A stretch of DNA of 39,206 bases. It comes from an uncultured Clostridia bacterium. Its GTDB lineage: Bacteria; Bacillota; Clostridia; Christensenellales; CAG-917. Location: contig CANDBZ010000006.1 in assembly GCA_947383095.1 (NCBI GenBank), forward strand, positions 1-39,206, written 5' to 3'. Below the pieces are notes generated by a model. The model searched no databases, was not told where the DNA came from, and saw only the letters and a list, made by a program, of their open reading frames with translations. Shown here piece by piece: positions 8,666-16,600 of this stretch; within the stretch, counting starts at the first letter, position 1; every line of letters begins with the position of its first letter. Made by a program: the position numbers and the translations under genes.

Positions 8666-8707
8666 TATTTTGCTTCGATTGAGCAAGGGAAGCATTTTAA
8701 GCAGCAC

Positions 8708-8784
8708 GCACCGTTAGCCCAACTGGATAGAGCATTCGGCTACGGACCGAAAGGTTAGGGATTCGAATTCCTTACGGTGCACCA
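8708..8784 (+). tRNA. tRNA-Arg(ACG)
   Basis: A 77-nt cloverleaf. Acceptor stem GCACCGT pairs with ACGGTGC, and discriminator A plus an encoded CCA end at 8784. The anticodon stem TTCGG/CCGAA encloses loop CTACGGA with anticodon ACG at 8742-8744, reading CGN codons after A34-to-inosine conversion. The T arm carries GGGATTCGAATTCC. It has its own promoter and is followed at once by a terminator. Its last 21 bases plus the terminator are duplicated 184 bp downstream. Confidence 0.95.
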
Positions 8785-8817
8785 TAAAAGCAGGCGATAA
8801 GCCTGCTTTTTGCTTTG
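8764..8817 (+). repeat. 54-bp direct repeat, copy 1 (tRNA 3' end plus terminator)
   Basis: Starts within the T arm of tRNA-Arg, includes the acceptor strand and CCA, and continues through the terminator. An identical copy is at 8948-9001. The flanking bases differ on both sides, so the repeat has sharp limits. The arrangement resembles the att duplication left by integration into a tRNA 3' end. Confidence 0.9.
8786..8811 (+). terminator. Intrinsic terminator of tRNA-Arg
   Basis: AAAAGCAGGC and GCCTGCTTTT pair perfectly over 10 bp around the 5-nt loop GATAA, followed by T. It begins 2 nt after the encoded CCA. Confidence 0.92.
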
Positions 8818-8947
8818 CAACGAAAGGAATTCACGACAAAATCAAATTTTGTCGGCACACATCGTGTGCGAATCCCTGCGGGTTGACGCTCCGCTTCCGT
8901 GAACAAGTTCACCCGCTCTCGCTATTACGGGCGTCCAAGGCCCCCTA
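8818..8947. other. Hairpin-rich noncoding segment between the tRNA-end repeats
   Basis: No coding frame is credible here. There are three perfect short inverted repeats: CGACAAAAT/ATTTTGTCG with a 3-nt loop (8834-8854), GCACAC/GTGTGC (8855-8869) and GTGAAC/GTTCAC with a 2-nt loop (8899-8912). The last is enclosed by CGGGT/ACCCG. The whole is bounded by AAGGAATTC (8824-8832) and GAATTCCTT (8949-8957), which are inverted. It could be a small non-autonomous element, a structured RNA or the decayed core of an integrated element. Confidence 0.5.
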
Positions 8948-9001
8948 CGAATTCCTTACGGTGCACCATAAAAGCAGGCGATAAGCCTGCTTTTTGCTTT
9001 G
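8948..9001 (+). repeat. 54-bp direct repeat, copy 2
   Basis: Identical to 8764-8817 but without the 5' three quarters of the tRNA, so it cannot make a tRNA. It carries the duplicated terminator and marks the border between the housekeeping block and the AT-rich secreted-protein operon. Confidence 0.9.
8970..8995. terminator. Duplicated bidirectional terminator
   Basis: The second copy of the 10-bp AAAAGCAGGC/GCCTGCTTTT hairpin. With A and T runs on both sides it can also end the leftward transcript of the Hint-protein gene, whose stop codon is about 40 bp to the right. Confidence 0.75.
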
Positions 9002-9035
9002 AACCACTAGACATAAATTTGCTATTTTTTGTTAA

Positions 9036-12000
9036 TCAGTTAAAAAATTTTTCATATCTCCGTATCAACATCGCAAGTTCTTCCATAGTCGTCAGCCCCT
9101 TGCCTATCGCAACCTTGAGATACCGTCCTCCAAATGCCTTGAAAATAACTTCGGGTATCGGCAATACTGCCTTAAATTCCTCATACGTGAACAATCCGTA
9201 TGTCTCGATATCCTGCGCAAAAGCGTCTTCGTCTATCTTCATCTTATCGGCGTCGACATCAAAGATATTCACAAAGCTTTCCGTTGCTCCCGGCATAGAC
9301 AGCATACCGTTTACGTAGTAACAAAGATGTCCGTATGTGACGGGGCTCCAAGCGGTTGTAACTTCCGATGTCAATTCAACTCCAACAAGTTGTACTTTTG
9401 TCCAATCCGTTTTGCCATTAATATCCGTGGTCTGTTTATTAAATCTATGCCCTATATACTTTGCGGCGTCCGCTCTTAAGTAAACATATTTGTTTAAGTC
9501 GCAATCCCAGAAAGCGTGTTCGGAGATAACTTTTACGGTTGTACCGTCCGCAAAATGCAGATTTATTATCTCGTATTCCTGCATGGGGTCACTGTCTATA
9601 AACAAAATAGGCGCGACGTCAAAAGTACCCGTAAACAAATTCCACACCAACAACTGCTCCTCTCCCGTCAACTGTTCTACAGGTTTTTGAGTCCCGTCTG
9701 CGAGCGTTATTAACGAGCCTTCAGCTATGCAACTATTCTCCCATTTAGCATAAAGTTTTCCGTCAGGAGCATCCTGCAGCGTTTCATATTTTGTTCCCGA
9801 AAAATCCGAATTAGTATACCAGCCTACAAATTTATCTGAATAACATAAAGGGTTTTTGACCGTATCCAAGTACGGTCTATAGGGATTCATTCTCGTAGGA
9901 TTCGTATCGCTTTTTACGAATGATAAGACATAAGGATAAGGATTATAGCCGAGTTCACATCCCGTTATTACGTGGCGATTTGACTTATTCCATTCCGCAA
10001 CCCAACCTGTCGGGCACTTGTCATATTCTGTATATATAGAAAGTTTGTCACAGTCGGCAAACGCATTTGCCTCGATGTTCGTTATAATTTTAGGAACATT
10101 TATTGCCGGCAATCCTGAACCTTTAAAAGCGTTCGCTCCGATACGTTTTAATGTTTTAGGCAACAAAATGCCGCTTAAGGCTTTACACCCTGCAAAAGTT
10201 GAACCTTTGATTTCTGTTATCGGGCAATCATAATCATAACTGACTGATATCAGTATTTCACAGTTTTCAAACGCGCTCGCGCCGATATATGTAACGGTTT
10301 TAGGTATTTTCACGTTCATAAGCTCTTTACAGTTATAAAAAGCCGAGTCGCCAATGAAATTTAGTTGAGATAGATTGTTAATAACAGACAAACCCAGACT
10401 CCAACAATCTTTAAATGCGCTACCGCCTATCACTTTCACAGTAGTAGGCAATTCGATGTCTTTCAATAACTTACACTCTGCAAAGGCAAAAGCATCGATA
10501 TATTCTATATTGCAATTCTCTGCAAATGAAATTGATCTTAAAGAGGATCGGTGAAATACATTATTCGAAAGTCTTCTTACTTTAGGCGGTATAGCTATTT
10601 GCGACAATCTACTTCCCGCAAAAGCATAGCTCCCAATATCGCTTACATTATTGTCTTCGGCAAAATTTATGCTTTGCAAACTGCTGTCTTGAAACGCGCT
10701 CAATCCGATAGTTGTCACAGTATCCGGCAGCGTGATTGAAGCAATAGATTTTTGATTTGCAAAAGCGCTTTCGCCTATAACTTTTACTTTCTTGCCAAAT
10801 AATACCGAAGGGATTTCTATATCGCCCACGAGCTGTACTTTCGCTTTGGATATCTCCGCTGCGTACTTTAAGCTATTTTCTGAAAGGACATACGCATTTG
10901 TCCTGTGTTTACACTCGCTGCACCTGGCTTCGCCGTTTTCCAACAAGGTATCATAGTGGTGAGTGTGGTTTATACGTAAAGTAACATATCCGCGACACCA
11001 AGCGGAATTCACCCATACTCTGGTATGTTGTTCAGTTTCTTCGCTCCATCCAAAGTGCACGATATATCCCATAGTGGAATGCTTTTTTTGATAACCGTAC
11101 GCAACTACGGCATGTCCACGCTCCCTAGGTCCTCTTAATGATAAATACATAGGTCTTCCGGCATCGACTTCATTTTTAACGACTTGTTCGTCGACAGTCG
11201 GCACTGAACCTTTTCCCCATTCGGCTTCGACATTAAAATCAATGTCGGTACTCAACTCATTATTTCTACTATTAAGTAAATTATTGATTCCCTTTTTTAC
11301 AGCAATTATATTTGTATGCTCCGGTATACTACCCAACACATGATTGAAATAAGACCCTTGGTCGTTTTCTGTAAATCCGCTAGTTCCCAAAGTTTCTCTA
11401 TTCATACTATCGGGGTCCCCACAATAATTAGGATTGCATTCGGGATATTCAAGCTTATTATCTTGATAATTCCATCCGTTGAGATACTTATCGGGTATAA
11501 TACGCCTATCGTTGTAATAATTATTGTAGCTCAATAGTAATTGTGTAGCAATTGCAGCACAGCTAGCGCCTGAATTGTAACCATGTCTTGGATTGCTAAA
11601 AAAGTATTCATAATTATCTATATATTTACTTCCGTTTGTGCCGGGCAAATCACCCTCTTCAAAATCATTTGTGTCTTCCGGGTAATGATTATTTTTATCA
11701 ACCGCTGACAATGCTCTATATATTCCGTTTAGATAATTTTCAAGGCTTACATTCTTATTTTGACCATGGTAAAACAGATTGCGAACTTGATTTGAAAAAG
11801 CAGATATTTCATGTGATTCCAAAGTCAATATCTCACCGGTTAAAATATTTATAAATTGATTTTGACTTTTAGTATAATACTTCCCGGGACCGACATAATA
11901 ACATGTCTCTTCAAAATTTTTATAAGGCAATTCTCCAACCGGAGAGTACTCCAATATTTCTAACGTATCGGCTTTGCAAACTGCATAACCTCTGTCGCAG

Positions 12001-12224
12001 TCAATATAAATATAATCCGGCATATTATCCAAATTATAAAGATACTCTATGGATAAAATTGTCTCATCTCCAAATAAACTATGTATAACCTCGCTTAAAT
12101 CTGTTATTTCGTTTATCGCATCGGTTGCTTCTGCAACCTGCGAATTAAACACTAATGCAATGCTTAAAAAAACTAACACCGCCACAAGAAATATTTTTAA
12201 GTTTAAAATTTTTACCTTTTTCAT
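9036..12224 (-). CDS. Secreted papain-like peptidase with LRR and Hint domains
   Basis: A 1062-residue exported protein. Signal peptide: residues 1 to about 34, ending AEA. A pro-region follows (about 35-190). The papain-like or C10/C39-like peptidase has candidate nucleophile Cys222 (GASCAAIAT), His371 (RGHAVVAYGY) and a following VNSAW. BspA-type leucine-rich repeats (the IGxxAFxxC pattern) run about 465-740, then an InlB/Flg_new-like repeat (FVGWYTNSDFSGTKY) at about 795-828. A Hint domain starts at Cys832 (SCIAEGSLITLADG), has VISEHAF, and ends near YYVNGMLS. About 75 helical residues follow, including YLKVAIGKGL. ATG 12224 has AAGGAG upstream. Third gene of the lipoprotein operon. Likely a surface adhesin or protease that self-processes; its target is unknown. 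Confidence 0.75.
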   Translation of the reverse strand: MKKVKILNLKIFLVAVLVFLSIALVFNSQVAEATDAINEITDLSEVIHSLFGDETILSIEYLYNLDNMPDYIYIDCDRGYAVCKADTLEILEYSPVGELPYKNFEETCYYVGPGKYYTKSQNQFINILTGEILTLESHEISAFSNQVRNLFYHGQNKNVSLENYLNGIYRALSAVDKNNHYPEDTNDFEEGDLPGTNGSKYIDNYEYFFSNPRHGYNSGASCAAIATQLLLSYNNYYNDRRIIPDKYLNGWNYQDNKLEYPECNPNYCGDPDSMNRETLGTSGFTENDQGSYFNHVLGSIPEHTNIIAVKKGINNLLNSRNNELSTDIDFNVEAEWGKGSVPTVDEQVVKNEVDAGRPMYLSLRGPRERGHAVVAYGYQKKHSTMGYIVHFGWSEETEQHTRVWVNSAWCRGYVTLRINHTHHYDTLLENGEARCSECKHRTNAYVLSENSLKYAAEISKAKVQLVGDIEIPSVLFGKKVKVIGESAFANQKSIASITLPDTVTTIGLSAFQDSSLQSINFAEDNNVSDIGSYAFAGSRLSQIAIPPKVRRLSNNVFHRSSLRSISFAENCNIEYIDAFAFAECKLLKDIELPTTVKVIGGSAFKDCWSLGLSVINNLSQLNFIGDSAFYNCKELMNVKIPKTVTYIGASAFENCEILISVSYDYDCPITEIKGSTFAGCKALSGILLPKTLKRIGANAFKGSGLPAINVPKIITNIEANAFADCDKLSIYTEYDKCPTGWVAEWNKSNRHVITGCELGYNPYPYVLSFVKSDTNPTRMNPYRPYLDTVKNPLCYSDKFVGWYTNSDFSGTKYETLQDAPDGKLYAKWENSCIAEGSLITLADGTQKPVEQLTGEEQLLVWNLFTGTFDVAPILFIDSDPMQEYEIINLHFADGTTVKVISEHAFWDCDLNKYVYLRADAAKYIGHRFNKQTTDINGKTDWTKVQLVGVELTSEVTTAWSPVTYGHLCYYVNGMLSMPGATESFVNIFDVDADKMKIDEDAFAQDIETYGLFTYEEFKAVLPIPEVIFKAFGGRYLKVAIGKGLTTMEELAMLIRRYEKFFN

Positions 12225-12248
12225 CAAAATCTTCTCCTTTTAATCTAC

Positions 12249-12731
12249 TTATACAAAATCAAATTCGTCTATATCTACCTTGTTCATAACCAATGCTATA
12301 TATCTGATATGCGGCGAACTTGTACTGTCACTTAACGGAGGCGACAACACGTTATAATAAATGTAAAGTTTTCTGTCTTCAAACTTTAAGCGTATAAGTT
12401 TCCAATCATGCACATTTGTACAAAAGCCTTTTGCCTCCAACAAAACCGTTTGTCTGTCAAAATTTATTTCGGCAGGAAAGCTTGTAAACACTTTATCAAA
12501 TTCCTCTTGCGTTTGAATGATAAAATACGCGTTGTTGTGCGCATATCTACCTGATTCAGACATATTCAAATGTTCTTTGATAACATCGACTTTTACGTAT
12601 TGCTTTACACTGTCATATAAAACGGCGTTGTATTTTCTGATAGTCGCCTTATCGCACGCGACAAATGACAGCGAACACAAAAACACAACCGCGCACAATG
12701 CAAATAATAATACCTTTTTCTTTTTTGTCAT
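12249..12731 (-). CDS. Small lipoprotein, tandem copy 1
   Basis: A 160-residue predicted lipoprotein. A basic start and hydrophobic core end in the lipobox LSFVAC, with lipidated Cys26. The mature domain contains YFIIQTQEEFDKVF and EINFDRQTVLLEAKG, which loosely recalls PrcB-C-type domains; I treat that as a weak hint only. It differs from copy 2 at four residues (6, 10, 17, 41). It also lacks copy 2's last residues: the shared sequence ends at DEFDF, followed by Val and stop. GGAGG lies upstream. The gap to the downstream Hint-peptidase gene is only 24 bp, so the two are co-transcribed. An inhibitor or partner of that peptidase is possible but unproven. Confidence 0.7.
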   Translation of the reverse strand: MTKKKKVLLFALCAVVFLCSLSFVACDKATIRKYNAVLYDSVKQYVKVDVIKEHLNMSESGRYAHNNAYFIIQTQEEFDKVFTSFPAEINFDRQTVLLEAKGFCTNVHDWKLIRLKFEDRKLYIYYNVLSPPLSDSTSSPHIRYIALVMNKVDIDEFDFV

Positions 12732-13322
12732 ATTTCATCCTCCTTTTTTTTAAAACTATGCTTTATCACTTATTCTTATATAGCTATGGATATTTTAACG
12801 TGTAAAAATGTTTGCACTTTATCATACCAGCTTTTCTATTACTTTAAAATCAAATTCGTCTATATCTACCTTGTTCATAACCAATGCTATATATCTGATA
12901 TGCGGCGAACTTGTACTGTCACTTAACGGAGGCGACAACACGTTATAATAAATGTAAAGTTTTCTGTCTTCAAACTTTAAGCGTATAAGTTTCCAATCAT
13001 GCACATTTGTACAAAAGCCTTTTGCCTCCAACAAAACCGTTTGTCTGTCAAAATTTATTTCGGCAGGAAAGCTTGTAAACACTTTATCAAATTCCTCTTG
13101 CGTTTGAATGATAAAATACGCGTTGTTGTGCGCATATCTACCTGATTCAGACATATTCAAATGTTCTTTGATAACATCCACTTTTACGTACTGCTTTACG
13201 TTGTCATACAAAACGGCGTTGTATTTTCTGATAGTCGCCTTATCGCATGCGACAAATGACAGCGAGCACAAAAGCACAACCGCACATAGTGCAAGCAACA
13301 ATACTCTTTTCTTTTTTGTCAT
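12255..13322. repeat. Tandem duplication, 477-bp units
   Basis: Units 12255-12731 and 12846-13322 align without gaps at an offset of 591 bp. The first 333 bp (12255-12587) are identical. The remaining 144 bp, encoding the N-termini, carry about 16 substitutions. Such a sharp boundary indicates gene conversion or a second recombination after an older duplication. Confidence 0.92.
12822..13322 (-). CDS. Small lipoprotein, tandem copy 2
   Basis: A 166-residue paralogue of the neighbouring lipoprotein, with the same lipobox (LSFVAC, Cys26) and an identical mature region from residue 42 to DEFDF. The C-terminus continues KVIEKLV, probably the ancestral end. A strong GAGGAGG ribosome site precedes the ATG. 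It is the first gene of a leftward operon with copy 1 (90 bp later) and the Hint peptidase. A TATAAT-like sequence lies directly before the ribosome site, but I found no matching -35. Function is unknown; exported and membrane-tethered. Confidence 0.7.
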   Translation of the reverse strand: MTKKKRVLLLALCAVVLLCSLSFVACDKATIRKYNAVLYDNVKQYVKVDVIKEHLNMSESGRYAHNNAYFIIQTQEEFDKVFTSFPAEINFDRQTVLLEAKGFCTNVHDWKLIRLKFEDRKLYIYYNVLSPPLSDSTSSPHIRYIALVMNKVDIDEFDFKVIEKLV

Positions 13323-13364
13323 ATCCGATCCTCCTCATTATATAATCCGTTTGTTTTCGTTTGT

Positions 13365-13389
13365 TTATTGCGGCATAAAGCCGCAATAA
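13365..13389. other. Inverted repeat between divergent genes
   Basis: TTATTGCGGC and GCCGCAATAA pair perfectly over 10 bp around a 5-nt loop. There is no T run on either side, so it is not a good terminator. It lies in the 5' region of the lipoprotein operon and may be a leader hairpin or protein-binding site. The rest of 13323-13620 holds the M60 promoter and otherwise only AT-rich sequence. Confidence 0.5.
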
Positions 13390-13489
13390 CCTCTACCTCT
13401 ATAAACTATTAACAATTTACAGTGCATTTTTGTCCCAAATATTGGAAATTTATTGCAATTTGCCCATTTTTCTGAAAAGCAGCAGATTG

Positions 13490-13518
13490 TTGACAACAAA
13501 TATAAACAATGTTACAAT
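13490..13518 (+). promoter_or_regulatory. Sigma-A promoter of the M60-like peptidase gene
   Basis: TTGACA (13490-13495), a 17-bp spacer and TACAAT (13513-13518). The predicted start at about 13525 gives a 5' leader of about 95 nt before the ATG at 13621. Confidence 0.75.
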
Positions 13519-13620
13519 TCAAACGAATATTATATATTTATAATATAGTATTATAAAAAACAAACGCGCACGTAATAAAAGCGCACACTTATTTGATTAT
13601 ATAGCAAGGAGAATTTTTGT

Positions 13621-16600
13621 ATGGCAGACAAAGATATCAAATCCAAAACTACCGCAAAATCCGCCCCGAGCGCGGCAAAGCCGAAGTCAACGGATAAGGC
13701 CGCGGCTTCCGCCAAAGCAAAATCTACGGCAAAGCCCGCGACGGAGCCGAAAACAAAAAGCGCGGCTGATACGGAGCAAAAAACAGCTGCAAAAACGTCA
13801 GCCGCAAAGGCCGACACAAAAGAAAAGTCTTCCGCAAGCAAAACCGCAGCAAATAAACCGGCTGCTGAAAAACCGAAAACGGAAAACAAGCCCGCCGCAA
13901 AATCCGCAAACGACGCTTCAAAATCCAAAGCGACGGGAAAAGCGGAAGAGCCCGTAAAAACGGCTTCTAAAGCGACTGCGCCCGCCGCCGCGAAAATTAA
14001 TGAGCAGGAAGCGGAAACAAAAAAGACAGCAAAGAAATCGGAAAACAAATCCGAAACCGTGCCTGCTGAAAGTGAGGCGAAGAAGGCGAAAGCCAAGACC
14101 GACGAAGCGACTGTAAAAGAGGACGGAAAAAAAGATAAATCGAAGTCGGATCCTGCGAAAAAAGAAAGCAAAAAATCGGCTGAACAAAATAAAAAAACAA
14201 GCAACTCCGACGACAAAACCGCTTCAAAAAAGAAAAAGAAATTGAGCGTGATAATTTCCGCTGTGGCGATTGTGTTGATGGCGGGCATCATCACGGGTAT
14301 CGTCGTAGGCACAAAATCCTCCGACGGCGGACCTCAATTCGTTCCTTACGAAAAGGTCGGCGTAGGAGAGGAGCATTTGTTCCCGCAAGACCAACTCAAG
14401 ACCTTTGAATACGATCTGGACAAAACCACAAACACCGCCGTGGGCTATTACGGACAACAGATAGGCACGGTTGACAGGATAATACCGCAAACCACAAGAA
14501 ACGAAGGGCGCGTGGATCAGGATAAATATCCCAAATACGGCTTCACCCCCAAGGGTGTGCTCGGCACCGCTCCCGAGCAACAGGCGATCAGAGACACGCT
14601 TATCGACGAATCGAGTTATCTCACCGCGACGGGCACGAGCAACGCTGGCGGCGGCAAGTATATATGGATGGACAAGGACGGCTTCCTTTACAACGGCACA
14701 ACGGCCGCGCCCGATCCCAGCCTTGATTCCTTCAATCAACACAGACGTCTTTATAAGCACACCTGCGCGGACGGTCTGTATTATGGCAATGTCTCACCCG
14801 AAGAGCCCGGCATAATTAAAACGGTCACTATGCTGCCCCGCGGCTACAACGGCTACGGCGTGACGGGCGTATACGCCCCCGCAGGCGAAGTCATAAAAAT
14901 TCAGATAAGCGAAGCGGATATGAACGCCACCGGCGGCATAACAATACATATCGGTCAAGCGCTGTTCAACGGACAGGCCAACAACATCTGGACTGCCAAA
15001 AACCAAATGCAGCGCATCCCGCACGTGCTCAACACGATGTCCGTCAACAAAAATACAGCCACCCTTGAAAACGGCGTTTATACCGCATATGTCGGCTCGT
15101 TTATCGGCGGACCGCTTTATATACGCAATACCGGCGCGAAATTCACTGCGACTATCACGGGAGGCGTAGCTTATTCGCACTTCATCCTCGGATATACCTC
15201 GGAGGAGGAATTCGAACAGAATAAAAACTCATCCGCGCCCTATTTTGACCTCGAGGTGTGGAACTACGGCGTGCTTCACTCCGGCCCCAAGCATTATGCG
15301 AACAGATACTCCTACGACGATATATACAAAGCGGCGGTATTCTGGGACAAAGTCTCAAGCGTTACGACGACAGGCGCCTCTCAAGGCATAGTATTCATCT
15401 ACGACGCATTCGTGGCAGCGGGCGCGGCGGTCGCATTCCCGGGCAGACGTTCCGTCAACTGTCCGGCGGATTGGATGGCGAACTCGCTCAACTACAACGG
15501 ACTCGTGACGTCCGGCGGCTGGGGTAATCTGCACGAATACCATCACAATTTCCAGGGCTACGGCGTCGGTAACGGCGGCGAGGTCACTAACAACGGCATG
15601 ACGCTCGTCTCATATTCGCTGTTTACAAAAATATCATCCAATCGCGGCATTCTGAATTACGGCGCGCAAAACCTCGGAGGCTGGAACAGCTATACCAGCG
15701 CGACGTGGGCGCTCGATCAAGTCTTAAAGATTGCCAAACCCGACCAAAATCCTTCAAACGGCAAGCAGGGTCTGGCGCTGTATGCCACGCTGCTTCACAA
15801 CTTCGGGCAGGATTGCTATATTAAAGCAAAAACCTCCCAAAGCGGCGGTCAAATGTATCAGACATACTTCGCCGCATGGCAAAACGTGACGCACAACGAC
15901 ATGTCCTATTATTTCTGCGATATCCTGCAGGGTCTGGATCCCAAAAAAGCCGCCGAGCTCAACGCAAATATCGACTATCCGATGTTCGTGCCCGTTTCAT
16001 CGGTCTATCAAACCGGAAGAAGCTACATGTACGACGGCGAAAAGAAATACATCACCACCATGCAGCCGTACGTCATTCCCTTCGGAAAGGAATTTACCAT
16101 TGACTTAAACCCCTACACGGTGGAAGACGGAATGTATACGGGCGGCAGTATAGTGCTCCCCGACGGTTTCACTTATACCGTCAAAAAAATAACTCAACCC
16201 GCAAACGGCTCCGTCACAGCCAAAGGCGACGGTTTGTACACGTATATGCCGGACAAAAACTCGTCCGCGCTGCGTTCGGGCAAAATCATCGTCACGCTGG
16301 GCATCGAAAAGACCGATCATGCGTTTGAGGTGGAAGACGTAGACCTCGTGCTCGAATTCGAGCTGTCCCATGAAACCAATAAGGCGACGCTCGAGCGCAC
16401 GACATATACCTTCGACGCCGAGCACATGTACGCGGACGCTCAAACGGCATATGAAAACGCGTATCAAGGCTTCGTAAATAAGCAGACCATAGACCACACA
16501 AATCCCACTCAAAACTGCAATACGGATATCTGGTACTATCCCGATACGCAGGCATTCCGAGACAAATATCCCAACGCGCCGGAGCATTATTTTATGCCGC

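Noticed and set aside
8504-8707. N-terminal extension of spoIIE by 68 residues
   Set aside because: It would cover the tRNA-Arg promoter, has no ribosome site and lacks SpoIIE resemblance.
13365-13389. Terminator between the lipoprotein operon and the M60-like gene
   Set aside because: The stem is perfect, but neither side has a T run, and the flanking genes are divergent, so none is needed.
13551-14312. Minus-strand 253-residue Phe/Ser/Ala-rich hydrophobic frame
   Set aside because: It is the antisense shadow of the Lys/Ala/Ser-rich tail of the M60-like protein. It has no ribosome site and overlaps that gene's ribosome site.
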